Below are positions 40,028-50,096 of a stretch of 64,000 bases of DNA, in pieces. The first letter of the stretch is position 1; each line of letters begins with the position of its first letter. Location: positions 3,058,415 to 3,122,414 of the forward strand of contig NZ_WHOY01000031.1 of assembly GCF_009765445.1 (NCBI RefSeq). Reading direction: 5' to 3'. The DNA comes from Pantoea sp. BAV 3049 (lineage in GTDB: Bacteria; Pseudomonadota; Gammaproteobacteria; Enterobacterales; Enterobacteriaceae). The notes under the pieces are model-generated. The model did no database searches. It saw nothing but the letters and a program-made list of their open reading frames with translations, and had not been told where the DNA came from. The position numbers and the translations under genes are program-made.

Positions 40028-42625
40028 TCAGGAGTGAAGCAGTTCCGGGGTCTTCAGCAGCAGGTGAAATCGCTCCAATGGCATTGGGCGACCGAGGTAA
40101 TACCCCTGTCCTTCCTGACAGGCGATAGCCTGCAGCTCAATCAACTGCTCGTGCGTTTCAATGCCTTCGGCCGTAACGGTCAGCGAGAACGCTTTGCCCA
40201 GGCCGATAATGCCCTCCACTATCGACGTTGCCTGTGCCGAATGCGGGAAACCGTTCATATAGGATCGGTCCATCTTCATGCCATCGAACGGGAAGGTCTT
40301 CAGGTAGCCCAGCGAAGCGTGGCCCGCACCGAAGTCATCCACCGTTAACCGGACCCCCAACTTTTTCAGCGCCAGCATAATCTCCAGCGCATTCTGCGGA
40401 TTTTCCAGGGTGATATTCTCGGTGATCTCCAGCTCAAGCCGCCGGGCATCCAGCCCACTGTTGGTCAGTGCTCTGGCCACGCGGTTTGCAAGATTGCCGC
40501 TGCGGAATTCCACCGGCGAGATATTCACTGAGACATACATTGGCTCCGGCCAGCTCAGCGCATCGGTACAGGCCCGTTGCAGCACCCAGTCGCTGATTTC
40601 AATAATCTGGCCGGTCTCCTCCGCCAGAGGAATAAAGCTGTCCGGCATGATTATCCCGGTGGCAGGATGCTCCCAACGGATTAGCGCTTCCGCCCCTTCC
40701 AGCCGTGCCTCTTTCAGGTCGTAGCGCGGCTGATAGAACAACCGCAGCTCGTTGCCGCCGATAGCTTTGCGCAGGTTGCGCTCCATTTCGCGCTTGTGTA
40801 CCAGCTGTTCCGCCATCTCCGGGCTGTACCAGGTCCAGCGATTGCGTCCTTTTTGCTTCGACTTGTACAGCGCGATATCGGCCAGCCGCAACAGCTCATC
40901 TGCCTGCATCGCATCCTTCGGTGCCAGCGCAATACCCATGCTGGCCCCGATAAAGACTTCCTGCTGTCCCAGATGAAAGGGCCGGCAAATCTCGCTGAGC
41001 AAAGCCCGACAGCAGTCGTTGATTTCAGCTTCGCAGCTCATATCCCCGACAATCAGGATAAATTCATCGCCGCCCTGCCGCGAAACCAGGTCGCCCGCTT
41101 TCAGAACGCTGCGCAAACGGTGAGCAACCTCGGTCAGCAAGCTGTCTCCCGCCGCATGGCCCCAGGTATCGTTAACCGGTTTGAAGTGGTCCAGATCCAG
41201 ACTGATCAGCACTAATGGTCGCTCAGCAGTTGGTTGTGCCTGCAGTCTGCCGCGCAAAAACTCACACATATACGTCCGGTTTGGCAAACTGGTCAGCGCA
41301 TCATGCTGCGACAGGTAGTGGATGCGGGCCTGCGCCTCCACCTCCTGCGTTATGTCAGACACCGTGCCACGATACCCCGTCAACTGGCCATTCAATTCCA
41401 CCGGATTAGCCACCAGGCTGCAAATACGGGTTTCCCCCTGCGCTGAGAAAGAGTGACAGCGCAGCGTTCGCCGCGGGTTATCCTGGCGCTGCTGAAAAAT
41501 CCAGGCGGATACAGGCTGGGTTTCATTGTGCAGAACATCATCGATCGAGCGCCCCAGTAGCTTCGGCCCCTCGTAGCCGGTCACCGTACAAAAACGCTTC
41601 GACAGATAGGTTATCATGCCATGAGCATTGGTTTCCCAGATCCAGTCAGATGAGGTTTCCGCCACGTCACGGAAACGCGCCTCGCTGGCGGCCAGCTCCC
41701 GCTGACTGTGCATCAGCTGCGTAAAACGCTGGTCAGAAAGCGTGGCGTTGTGCATTGCGTGATTGATCACCTGGCGGACCATGGAGCCAAGAATGATCGC
41801 TGCGGCGAACAATACCGGCAGCAGATACATCAGCAAATTTCGCCCGGGTTCGGCAGAATCCCAACGGATAGCAACCGGTGCATCATCCGCCACTTCCTCA
41901 TTGAGGAAAGGTGGCACAAAGCTGTCCTGCGCACTGTCAGGAATACGGGCGTTCTCCACCCCGACCGACATGCCGAACTTCTTCAACTTTTCTGGCGTGA
42001 AACGATTAATGAACACCATCACCGACGGCGGTCCCGGGATCATTTGTAACCCCGGCACTTTTCCGGTGGTGATCGGTGCAGCCGCAACAATCGCCGGAGT
42101 TGAACCAATCAGGGCATTTTGCGTGATGGCATTCTCCTCCACTGCCAGCTCACGGGCCCGCTTGATCAGCGGTGCAGCGTGAATGCCCAGCCAGCTTTCC
42201 AGCGGCAGATCCGACATTTTACCGTTGATCACCGAATAGCGGGTACGCCCTTCGCCATCAACCACAAACACGCCTTCATAATGATATTCGCTGTATAAAC
42301 CCGGTCCGAAGTTTTGCTGATCGTAAGCCCAGACGGGATCAACCCTCAGATGAAGGTGGTTCCAGGCCTCACCCCAGAAAGCATAATCACGGATATCGGT
42401 CAGGATATTCTGCCGGCTTTCCTTCCAGGCGTTGTGTAGTAAAAAAGTTTCCTGCCGGAGTGAGTTCTCGTTCTGCCGCCAGGCGATACCCACCACCATC
42501 AGCATGGCGAACAGCATTACTCCACTGAGTAGCAGAGTCAGCGACATCAGCAGCCGTCGGGTAAAAAATGTCGTTTTCTGGCCATCGGTAAGCGCCGGAT
42601 TACTTAGCAGAGGGGCAATCTTCAT
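40028..42625 (-). CDS. Membrane CHASE4-PAS-GGDEF-EAL cyclic-di-GMP enzyme
   Basis: 865 residues: N-terminal helix (about 24-48), periplasmic CHASE4 sensor (about 55-255, with DYAFWGEAWNH), second helix (264-285), PAS domain (about 312-430), GGDEF domain with intact G518-G-D-E-F522 and EAL domain with intact E646-A-L648, LEITEN, DDFGAG and TAEGIET. Both active sites look complete, so it could make and degrade c-di-GMP; which dominates cannot be told from sequence. It is monocistronic. E. coli dgcC, normally near proC, is absent here, but this is not its homologue. Confidence 0.92.
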   Translation of the reverse strand: MKIAPLLSNPALTDGQKTTFFTRRLLMSLTLLLSGVMLFAMLMVVGIAWRQNENSLRQETFLLHNAWKESRQNILTDIRDYAFWGEAWNHLHLRVDPVWAYDQQNFGPGLYSEYHYEGVFVVDGEGRTRYSVINGKMSDLPLESWLGIHAAPLIKRARELAVEENAITQNALIGSTPAIVAAAPITTGKVPGLQMIPGPPSVMVFINRFTPEKLKKFGMSVGVENARIPDSAQDSFVPPFLNEEVADDAPVAIRWDSAEPGRNLLMYLLPVLFAAAIILGSMVRQVINHAMHNATLSDQRFTQLMHSQRELAASEARFRDVAETSSDWIWETNAHGMITYLSKRFCTVTGYEGPKLLGRSIDDVLHNETQPVSAWIFQQRQDNPRRTLRCHSFSAQGETRICSLVANPVELNGQLTGYRGTVSDITQEVEAQARIHYLSQHDALTSLPNRTYMCEFLRGRLQAQPTAERPLVLISLDLDHFKPVNDTWGHAAGDSLLTEVAHRLRSVLKAGDLVSRQGGDEFILIVGDMSCEAEINDCCRALLSEICRPFHLGQQEVFIGASMGIALAPKDAMQADELLRLADIALYKSKQKGRNRWTWYSPEMAEQLVHKREMERNLRKAIGGNELRLFYQPRYDLKEARLEGAEALIRWEHPATGIIMPDSFIPLAEETGQIIEISDWVLQRACTDALSWPEPMYVSVNISPVEFRSGNLANRVARALTNSGLDARRLELEITENITLENPQNALEIMLALKKLGVRLTVDDFGAGHASLGYLKTFPFDGMKMDRSYMNGFPHSAQATSIVEGIIGLGKAFSLTVTAEGIETHEQLIELQAIACQEGQGYYLGRPMPLERFHLLLKTPELLHS

Positions 42626-42848
42626 GTACTACGGACCTTATCCCACGGGCTGACAAACCTTCCCGGTTCGTAATAAGCCTTTATGACAGCTGTTAAATCG
42701 CAGGTCCTCTGCTCCTGCAGACGCGCTCGTTAAAGCATTATCGGCCTGGAAGCTGAACAATTTAGGCCAGCCGTCAAGTTATTCGCGCGTCTCGACAGCT
42801 CCCGCAGCGCTTGTTAACATCCGCCCTTCCCCGCCCCGGAGCCTGCTG

Positions 42849-43511
42849 ATGAACAACGAGTCAGATAAAATGACCTGCACCCTGTTGTGCCTGGGAATGT
42901 GCCTGGTGTGGTACAGCATCACTCTGCTGGTTGGTGTCATGCCGGGTTTTCGCGCTTTAGCTGAAAATGGCCTGGTGATGCCTGTGCTTTGCGTCGTTGA
43001 GTTTGCCGTACTGGTGCCGCTCTGGCGCTGGTACTCCCGCCACTATGACAATATTCCGTCAGGCCAGCTGAAACAGCGCCAGACAGTGATCTATAGCCTG
43101 CTGCTGCTGGCGCTGATTGTTTCACAATCTTTTTATATGCAGCAGGAGAGCTGGACCGGCTCCCAGCTGGGGGATGATCAATCCGTTCCCCGGACGATCG
43201 CTTTTGCCCTGGCGGTAGTGCTGTTAGCGCCGGTGTTTGAAGAGATTATTTTTCGCGGATTTGTAATGCAGGCCCTGCTGACATGGGCTCCAAAACAACG
43301 GCTGGCGTGTGCGCTGCTGACCTCGATTATCTTTGCCACGATGCACACTCAGTATGCGCACCTGCAAACCCTGCTGGCGCTAATCGCCCTCTCCCTGCTG
43401 CTGTGTTATGCCAGGCTGAATTCTTCTGGCCTCAAGCTGCCAATCTTTCTGCATATGCTGAATAATTTTATCGGCGTTGCGCCCTGGCTATGGATGACGC
43501 TGCAACCGTAA
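42849..43511 (+). CDS. CPBP-family intramembrane metalloprotease
   Basis: 220 residues with about seven membrane helices. Motif 1 EEIIFRGFVMQALL provides the EExxxR catalytic glutamates, and HTQYAH and HMLNN supply the metal-binding histidines of motifs 2 and 3. This is the Abi/CAAX prenyl-endopeptidase-like group. Bacterial members act in signalling or bacteriocin self-immunity. No bacteriocin gene is nearby, so the substrate is unknown. Confidence 0.85.
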   Translation: MNNESDKMTCTLLCLGMCLVWYSITLLVGVMPGFRALAENGLVMPVLCVVEFAVLVPLWRWYSRHYDNIPSGQLKQRQTVIYSLLLLALIVSQSFYMQQESWTGSQLGDDQSVPRTIAFALAVVLLAPVFEEIIFRGFVMQALLTWAPKQRLACALLTSIIFATMHTQYAHLQTLLALIALSLLLCYARLNSSGLKLPIFLHMLNNFIGVAPWLWMTLQP

Positions 43512-43651
43512 AATTCCTCACCGACGTTGAACTATTATAACCAATGCCTTTCCCTTATAACCGCTAAGCATAACGATAGCGGATAATCTACTATTTATCT
43601 GGCGCGCAGGTAATCTACACTCGCGCTCACATTAAAAGGTAAGGAAACGTC

Positions 43652-45220
43652 ATGAAAATTGTAGTTCCGTCAATGATTGCCGTGGCGCTGGCCGGTGCTT
43701 TCGCAGCCCATGCCGCCACTCCTCCGGATACCCTGGTGATTGCCCAGTCTATCGATGATGCCAGCAGTTTTGACCCGGCCGAAGGCTTTGAACTGACCTC
43801 GGTCCAGGCGTTCACCAACCTCTATCAGCGTCTGGTCCAGTCCGATCCGCAAAATCCTACCGACCTGAAGCCCACGCTGGCATCAAGCTGGCGGCCTGGC
43901 AGCGATAACCGCAGCCTTACCTTTACCCTGCGTGACGGCGCGAAGTTTGCCTCAGGCAATCCGGTTCGTCCTGAAGACGTGATCTTCTCCCTCAGCCGCG
44001 TGGTGAAGCTGGATCTCGATCCTTCATTTATCCTGACTCAGCTGGGCTGGACCAAAGACAATATCGATGCGCAGTTGAAAAAAGTCGACGATACCCATGT
44101 GCAGATCAGCTGGACAGCCAACGTCAGCCCGACCTATGTGCTGAGCCTGCTGGCTGCGCCGGTATCGTCGATTGTTGATGCGAAAACGGCGACAGCCAAC
44201 GAACAGAAAGGCGATCTTGGCAATAAATGGCTGCAAATGCATTCGGCGGGCAGCGGCCCGTTCCAGATCCGCAAATATATCCCGCATGAAGTGGTGCTGC
44301 TCTCCGCAAACCCAAGCTCACCGGGCGGCGCACCAAAACTGAAAAACGTGTTGATCAAAAACGTGCCGGAACCGGCTGCCCGCCGTCTGCTGCTTGAGCA
44401 GGGTGATGCGGATATCGCCCGTAATCTGGGTGCCGACCAGATGGCCGCGCTGAAGAACAAGCCAGACGTGACGCCGATGGCCATTCCGATGGCATCGCTG
44501 TATTACATTCAGTTCAACATTGACGCTAACCCGGTACTGAAAAACCCGGCGCTGTGGGAAGCGTCACGCTATCTGTTTGACTACCACGGCATCGCCGACG
44601 ACCTGCTGAAGGGCCAGTTCCAGGTACACCAGTCCTTCCTGCCACAGGGCTTCCTGGGCGCGCTGAATGACAACCCGTTCACCTTCGATCCGGCTAAAGC
44701 CAAAGCCATTCTCAGCAAAGCCGGTCTGAAAGACGTCCACTTCAAGCTGAGCGTCAGCAATCAGCCGCCTTATCTCGACATCGCACAGGCGCTGCAGGCC
44801 AGCTTTGCCAAAGGCGGCATTACCGTTGAGCTGATCCCGGGCCTGAGCAGTGAGATCTCCACCTCGGTGAAGGCGCATAAATATGAGGCAACGCTGAATG
44901 CCTGGGGCGCGGACTATTTCGATCCAAACACCAACGCCGCAGCCTTTGCCTATAATCCGGAAGACGGTAGCAAAACGCTGGCATGGCGTTCAAACTGGCA
45001 TATTCCGGAACTGAGCAAGCAAACGCTGGCCGCCACGGCGGAGAGCGACAAGGCAAAACGCATCAAGCTCTATGAAAGTATGCAGCGTGAAGTGCAGCAG
45101 AACTCGCCGTACGTGGTCGGTTTGCAGGCACGTAACCTGATTGCCCTGCGTTCCAACCTGAAAGGCTACGTTCAGGGGATCAACCCGGATATGGTTTACT
45201 ACAGCCAGGTCAGTAAGTAA
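43652..45220 (+). CDS. ABC transporter substrate-binding protein (peptide/nickel/opine type)
   Basis: 522 residues with a signal peptide (MKIVVPSMIAVALAGAFAAHA) and a family-5 solute-binding domain: SFDPAEGFELTSVQAFTNLYQRLVQ near the start and the AWGADYFDPNTNAAAF region in the C-terminal lobe. It delivers small peptides or similar ligands to the two permeases encoded next. The substrate cannot be deduced. It heads a compact five-gene operon in which every junction overlaps or abuts. Confidence 0.9.
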   Translation: MKIVVPSMIAVALAGAFAAHAATPPDTLVIAQSIDDASSFDPAEGFELTSVQAFTNLYQRLVQSDPQNPTDLKPTLASSWRPGSDNRSLTFTLRDGAKFASGNPVRPEDVIFSLSRVVKLDLDPSFILTQLGWTKDNIDAQLKKVDDTHVQISWTANVSPTYVLSLLAAPVSSIVDAKTATANEQKGDLGNKWLQMHSAGSGPFQIRKYIPHEVVLLSANPSSPGGAPKLKNVLIKNVPEPAARRLLLEQGDADIARNLGADQMAALKNKPDVTPMAIPMASLYYIQFNIDANPVLKNPALWEASRYLFDYHGIADDLLKGQFQVHQSFLPQGFLGALNDNPFTFDPAKAKAILSKAGLKDVHFKLSVSNQPPYLDIAQALQASFAKGGITVELIPGLSSEISTSVKAHKYEATLNAWGADYFDPNTNAAAFAYNPEDGSKTLAWRSNWHIPELSKQTLAATAESDKAKRIKLYESMQREVQQNSPYVVGLQARNLIALRSNLKGYVQGINPDMVYYSQVSK

Positions 45221-46272
45221 TGGCTCTGTTTGTTGCTGAAGCCGGGTCCGCCCGGCTTTTCTGGTTGCGAAGCGGGAGGCTGCTCACCGGGCTGCTGTCA
45301 CTGGCGGTGACGCTGCTGGGGTTGCTGGCATTCACGTTTATGCTTTCCCACCTCTCCCCGGTTGATCCGGTGTTGCAGATTGTCGGCGATCACGCCAGCG
45401 AATCCACCTATGCTCAGGCACGCCGCGAACTGGGGCTGGATCAGCCGCTGCTGATGCAGTTCTGGCACTATCTGACCCATCTCGCCCACGGCGACCTGGG
45501 CATTTCCCGTCTGACCAATCAGCCGGTTGCAACCGATCTGCTGCGGACCTTCCCGGCAACGATTGAGCTGGCGACCTGTGCGATGATCTTTGGTGCGGTC
45601 TTTGGCGTCCTGCTGGCGCTACTGGCGGCATGGAAGCCGGGCAGCGTGCTGGATAATCTCGCCCGCCTGATTTCACTGCTCGGCTACTCGGTGCCGGTTT
45701 TCTGGCTGGGGTTGCTGGGGTTGCTGCTGTTTTATGCCGTGCTGCACTGGTCCGCCGGGCCGGGACGGCTGGACGATATCTGGGTCTACACGCTGGAACC
45801 GAAAACCGGACTGGTGCTGGTCGACAGCTGGCTTTCCGGCGACCCGGAGATGTTCCGCAACGCCATTGCCCACCTGTGGCTGCCGGTGGTGGTGCTGGGA
45901 CTGCTGGCGATGGCCGGGATCACCCGCCTGCTGCGCGCCGCACTGCTGGAAGAGAGCAGCAAAGAGTATGTGACGCTGGCTCGTGCTAAAGGTACCAGCC
46001 GGGGGCGTATTCTGTTGCAGCACGTTTTTCCAAATGTCCGTGGCACGCTGATTACCGTGCTGGCTCTCTCCTATGCCACGCTGCTGGAAGGCTCGGTGCT
46101 GACCGAAACGGTGTTTGCCTGGCCGGGCGTTGGACGGTATATGACTACCGCGCTGTTCGCTTCAGATACTCCGGCGATCCTCGGTTCTACACTGCTGATT
46201 GGCGGCTGCTTTATCACCCTGAATGCGCTGGCGGATGCGTTAACTTATCTCACCGACCCGAGAACCCGATGA
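45220..46272 (+). CDS. ABC transporter permease (DppB type)
   Basis: 350 residues with about six helices. The permease signature (EAA loop) is in EYVTLARAKGTSRGRILLQHVFPN. Its ATG overlaps the stop of the binding-protein gene by one base. It pairs with the next permease to form the membrane channel. Confidence 0.92.
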   Translation: MALFVAEAGSARLFWLRSGRLLTGLLSLAVTLLGLLAFTFMLSHLSPVDPVLQIVGDHASESTYAQARRELGLDQPLLMQFWHYLTHLAHGDLGISRLTNQPVATDLLRTFPATIELATCAMIFGAVFGVLLALLAAWKPGSVLDNLARLISLLGYSVPVFWLGLLGLLLFYAVLHWSAGPGRLDDIWVYTLEPKTGLVLVDSWLSGDPEMFRNAIAHLWLPVVVLGLLAMAGITRLLRAALLEESSKEYVTLARAKGTSRGRILLQHVFPNVRGTLITVLALSYATLLEGSVLTETVFAWPGVGRYMTTALFASDTPAILGSTLLIGGCFITLNALADALTYLTDPRTR

Positions 46273-47126
46273 CGCAAAATTTAACTGATATTGAACTCGC
46301 GAAGCCACGCCGCCGCCGATCCCGTATGACGTCGCTGGCGATTGGCGGTACGCTGGTGGCGATCCTGATCCTCGCGGCCCTGCTGGCTCCGCTGTTGGCC
46401 CCTTTCGATCCTAATGCCCAGACGATGTCAGCCCGCCTGCTGCCGCCTTCGGCTGCACACTGGTTCGGCACCGACGGATTTGGCCGCGACCTGCTCTCCA
46501 GAGTGATCTACGGTGCGCGCCCGACACTACTGCTGGTCTCGCTGATCCTGGTGCTGACCATTCCGGTCGGTATGCTGGTGGGCATCTGCGCGGGCTATCT
46601 CGGCGGCTGGAGCGAGCGTGTACTGATGCGCATTACCGATATTTTCCTGTCCTTGCCTAACCTGGTGATTGCACTGGCGCTGGTAGCGATGCTGGGGCCG
46701 GGCCTGATGAACGGCGCGCTGGCACTGGCGCTAACCAGCTGGCCGCCGTTTGCCCGCCAGGCGAGGGCCGAGACGCTGGCGCTACGCCGCAGTGACTATC
46801 TTGCCGCAGCGCGGATGCAGGGCATCAACGGCCTGCGCCTGATGTTCGGCCACATTCTGCCGCTCTGTATGCCAGGTGCGGTGGTACGGGCGGCGCTGAG
46901 TCTGGGCGGGATAATTCTCTCCGCTGCAGGGCTTGGTTTCCTCGGGATGGGCGTACAGCCTCCTACCGCAGAGTGGGGCTCGATGGTGGCAGAAGGCAGC
47001 AAGGTGATCTTCGACCAGTGGTGGGTGGCCGCCGCACCGGGTGGCGCGATCCTGTTTGCCAGCCTGGCCTTTAATCTGACGGGCGACGGCCTGCGTGACC
47101 GACTGGATACCCGAAATGCCAACTGA
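46269..47126 (+). CDS. ABC transporter permease (DppC type)
   Basis: 285 residues; a short basic cytoplasmic N-terminus, a first helix and the OppC-type HWFGTDGFGRDLLSRVIYGAR segment, with the EAA loop in DYLAAARMQGINGLRLMFGHILP. It overlaps both neighbours (ATGA with the upstream permease, 11 bases with the ATPase gene), which indicates translational coupling. Confidence 0.92.
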   Translation: MTQNLTDIELAKPRRRRSRMTSLAIGGTLVAILILAALLAPLLAPFDPNAQTMSARLLPPSAAHWFGTDGFGRDLLSRVIYGARPTLLLVSLILVLTIPVGMLVGICAGYLGGWSERVLMRITDIFLSLPNLVIALALVAMLGPGLMNGALALALTSWPPFARQARAETLALRRSDYLAAARMQGINGLRLMFGHILPLCMPGAVVRAALSLGGIILSAAGLGFLGMGVQPPTAEWGSMVAEGSKVIFDQWWVAAAPGGAILFASLAFNLTGDGLRDRLDTRNAN

Positions 47127-47964
47127 TATTTCCCCACTGATCATGGCAAAAAACCTCTCCATCGCCAGTGCGACGGGCGCAGAACTGGTCAAAAGTATCA
47201 GCTTCTCGCTGGGGCGTGAGCGCGTGGCGCTGGTCGGCGAGTCTGGCTCCGGCAAATCCCTGACCGCCCGTAGCCTGATGGGACTGCTGTCACCTTCGCT
47301 TGACCTGCAGGCAGACACGCTGAGCGTTGCCGGTGAAAATGCGCTGACTCTCAATGAGCGCAGCTGGAATACGCTGCGCGGCAGCCAGCTGGCGATGGTG
47401 ATGCAGGATCCAAAATATGCCCTTAACCCAATGCGCACTATCGGCTGGCAGGTGGCCGAGCCGCTGAAGCTGCACGCCAGGCTGAGCCGCGCAGAGATCA
47501 AAGAGAAAGTCTGCGAGATGCTGGATGCCGTTGGCCTGCCCCAGCCCGCTCAGTTGATGCAGCGCTATCCGCATCAGCTTTCCGGCGGGATGGGACAACG
47601 TGTGATGCTGGCCATTGCGCTGATTGCCGATCCGCAGTTTTTGATCGCCGATGAACCCACTTCCGCGCTGGATCATGTCATGCGCGATCAGGTACTGGCG
47701 CTGATCCGCCGTCTGGTTGAACAACGCAATATGGGGCTGCTGCTGATCAGCCACGATTTGCAGCAGGTTTCAGAACACTGCGAGCGGGTGATGGTGATGT
47801 ATCAGGGCGAGATCCTGGACACACTGCCTGCCACCGACCTGCCGCGGGCCACCCATCCTTATACCAGAACCCTGTGGTCCTGCCGTCCGGGCAAGGCAAC
47901 GCAGGGGAAACCGCTGCCGGTACTGGATCGTGCCGCGCTGGAGGCACACCGTGAACATGATTGA
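47116..47964 (+). CDS. ABC transporter ATP-binding protein (DppD type)
   Basis: 282 residues from ATG at 47116. Walker A GESGSGKS, signature LSGGMGQR (Met in place of the usual Gln) and Walker B LIADEPTSALD are present. One of two ATPases powering the importer; overlaps the upstream permease and the downstream ATPase. Confidence 0.92.
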   Translation: MPTDISPLIMAKNLSIASATGAELVKSISFSLGRERVALVGESGSGKSLTARSLMGLLSPSLDLQADTLSVAGENALTLNERSWNTLRGSQLAMVMQDPKYALNPMRTIGWQVAEPLKLHARLSRAEIKEKVCEMLDAVGLPQPAQLMQRYPHQLSGGMGQRVMLAIALIADPQFLIADEPTSALDHVMRDQVLALIRRLVEQRNMGLLLISHDLQQVSEHCERVMVMYQGEILDTLPATDLPRATHPYTRTLWSCRPGKATQGKPLPVLDRAALEAHREHD

Positions 47965-48622
47965 ACTGCAAACGCTGAGCGTTTCGCACCGTCAGGGCTA
48001 TGAGCAGCGCACTGTGGTACATGATGTGTCGCTGAACGTGGCGAGCGGGGAGTGCTTTGGGCTGGTCGGCCCCTCCGGTTGCGGTAAATCGTCGCTGCTG
48101 TGGGTGATAGCCGGTCTGAACCCGAACTGGCGTGGCAGCATGACGCTGGCCGGGCATAGCGTGTTACCGGGTAAGGATTTTACCGGGCAGTTGCGACGTG
48201 ACGTGCAGATGGTGTTTCAGGATCCCTATGCTTCGCTGCATCCGCGCCACCGCCTGCGCCGCACTCTGGCGGAGCCGCTGAAGCTGCTGAAAGTACAGGA
48301 TATTAACGATCGTATCGACAGTGGCTTCCGTCATGTCGGACTGGATCCGGTGCTGGCAGATCGTTACTCACACCAGCTTTCAGGGGGTCAGCGACAGCGC
48401 GTGGCGATCGTCCGCGCACTGCTGCTGGAGCCAAAAATCCTGCTGCTGGATGAGCCCACTTCTGCGCTGGATATGTCGGTACAGGCGGAGATCCTCAACC
48501 TGCTGAACACCCTGAAACAGCAGGATAACCTGACGATGGTGCTGGTCAGCCACGATCCTGACGTGATCGACCATATGTGCGACCGCGCGGTGAAGATGGA
48601 TCGCGGCTATATCGTGGCCTGA
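47951..48622 (+). CDS. ABC transporter ATP-binding protein (DppF type)
   Basis: 223 residues if started at GTG 47951, which has GGAG seven bases upstream; an ATG two codons later is also possible. Walker A GPSGCGKSS, signature LSGGQRQR and Walker B LLLDEPTSALD are complete. It lacks the long C-terminal oligopeptide-transporter extension, as several nickel- and opine-type ATPases do. Confidence 0.9.
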   Translation: MNMIELQTLSVSHRQGYEQRTVVHDVSLNVASGECFGLVGPSGCGKSSLLWVIAGLNPNWRGSMTLAGHSVLPGKDFTGQLRRDVQMVFQDPYASLHPRHRLRRTLAEPLKLLKVQDINDRIDSGFRHVGLDPVLADRYSHQLSGGQRQRVAIVRALLLEPKILLLDEPTSALDMSVQAEILNLLNTLKQQDNLTMVLVSHDPDVIDHMCDRAVKMDRGYIVA

Positions 48623-48736
48623 TACGCACTGATTATGGCCCGTTGTGGCCCGTCGCGTCTGTTGATCTGGCTGATATCTCAAACAGCCCACCCTTGCCTG
48701 CTCTGTGACGCTCGGATCAGTGGATAAGAAGGGATT

Positions 48737-48757
48737 ACGGGCGGCAATACCGCCCGT
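48737..48757. terminator. Hairpin closing the ABC operon
   Basis: ACGGGCGG-CAATA-CCGCCCGT lies between the convergent ABC operon and the 64-residue gene. No strong T-run on either side. Confidence 0.55.
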
Positions 48758-48763
48758 GACACG

Positions 48764-48958
48764 TCAGGAAATCGCAGAATCCGACGAATGCTTGTTTTTG
48801 TCAGCCTCAAAGTGCGCTTTGAACTGCTCATAAATGGAGATCATATTCGAGGCATCACCCTGCATCGGGCTGAGTTTGCCTGCGCGAACCAGCTCAATCA
48901 CCAGCTGCAACGCAGCCTGTTTTGGGCTGCTGGCCGGATGGGAAATTTCAGATGTCAT
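48764..48958 (-). CDS. Small hypothetical protein (64 aa)
   Basis: A 64-residue soluble protein beginning MTSEISHPASSPKQAALQLV with GGAAGCC upstream of the ATG. Two short helices (AALQLVIELVRAGKL and ISIYEQFKAHFEAD) precede a Ser/Asp-rich tail. I do not recognise a family with confidence. It has a good ribosome site and clean flanks, so it is probably real. Confidence 0.65.
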   Translation of the reverse strand: MTSEISHPASSPKQAALQLVIELVRAGKLSPMQGDASNMISIYEQFKAHFEADKNKHSSDSAIS

Positions 48959-49050
48959 AGCGGCTTCCGTGAAAAGGAGTAAACGGTAATTTTAACAACT
49001 TTCCGTGCTGCGGGCGAAATTATTCCGCGTCCCTTTTCCGATTTTCAACG

Positions 49051-49410
49051 CTATTTTTTCTGCTGTTTCAGCCAGCTCTGCATCTGGTCGATTTCCGGCT
49101 GCTGCGCTTTGATGATCGCCTCAGCCAGCGCCCGCATTTCCGGATCCTTGCCGTATTGCAACTCGGTTTTCGCCATCTCAATGGCCCCCTGATGATGCGC
49201 CGTCATCCCTTCCGCAAAGGCTTTATCCGGATCGGACTCTTTCATCCCCGCCATCATCTGCTGATGCATTTTATCCATTCCTGCCTGGTAGCTCTGTTGC
49301 GCCGGAGTGGTTGACTGCCCGCCATCCATTGGCATAGACATTTTGTCTGCCGCCTGGGCGGTAGCGGACAGGACCAGGGTGGCGATCATGCTGCAAAATA
49401 ACTTGTTCAT
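49051..49410 (-). CDS. DUF305 (CopM-like) periplasmic protein
   Basis: 119 residues from ATG at 49410 (AAGGAAAG upstream), with a signal peptide [20 protein letters not shown]. The DUF305 core [17 protein letters not shown] with [17 protein letters not shown] is present, and the mature N-terminus is Met-rich (KMSMPMDGG). Met and His motifs are typical of copper-binding CopM-type proteins. With scsABCD about 10 kb away this hints at periplasmic copper handling, but they are not one operon. Confidence 0.85.
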   Translation of the reverse strand: MNKLFCSMIATLVLSATAQAADKMSMPMDGGQSTTPAQQSYQAGMDKMHQQMMAGMKESDPDKAFAEGMTAHHQGAIEMAKTELQYGKDPEMRALAEAIIKAQQPEIDQMQSWLKQQKK

Positions 49411-49753
49411 ACTGGCTTTCCTTATCAGTGAGTGAAGAAGATCGGTGTTCATCCTGCACCTTCCCGTTGGGTTAAGGTCAAGGGAATATCTTCACACCAG
49501 TCAATATCGGGCAAAACTCTTGATTTTTTTCAAGCCGACTTTCAGCATTTACAGGGTTTATTGAGGGGGTATTATTTGTCTCTGGCAGCATAACCTTGCA
49601 GGCATCTGATTGTTACAATGACCGTCATGCAGAACGAAGCCAGGTAAGTTCGTCCGTGAGTCAGCGATGTAACGGGGTTTGGAAAAGTAGTTGCAGACCG
49701 TTCAATCTGGTTTACTGTTCCTTATGACAGATGTAAAAGAAGGGTTGAGTTCT

Positions 49754-50096
49754 ATGAAAATAATTAACACTGTTTTATTTACCTCCATTTTTTCTTTTAA
49801 TATCAATGCTGCTTTTACTGAACCTGACATGAGTCAACTGGCAGAAATCAATCGAAAAAAAGGAATGCCAGACACTTACCAGACATTACAATAAAAAACC
49901 ATAGAACATTTACCGAATCATAAGGAAAAAATATTAAAACTGGAAAAATCATGGAATACGACAATTAAGCAAAAATGCAGAGTTATGATATTTGAATCCA
50001 TCAATACCGATACTTAAATAGCATAAGAAAATACATGTCTGTCTGCCTGCCGAATATACGTCAGCAGCAGAATTTTTTGAAAACCTGAAAGGCTAA
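49754..50096 (+). pseudogene. Decayed DUF1311/LprI-like lysozyme-inhibitor family gene
   Basis: MKIINTVLFTSIFSFNINAA is a signal peptide. The frame stops at TAA (49892-49894) after GMPDTYQTLQ but continues in the same frame with KTIEHLPNHKEKILKLEKSW and KQKCR, then meets further stops. In another frame the end reads AEYTSAAEFFENLKG before TAA at 50094. The helix-W-x-C pattern and the closing LKG resemble DUF1311 proteins. At least one nonsense change and one frameshift are needed to rebuild it. The region is distinctly AT-rich. Confidence 0.5.
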
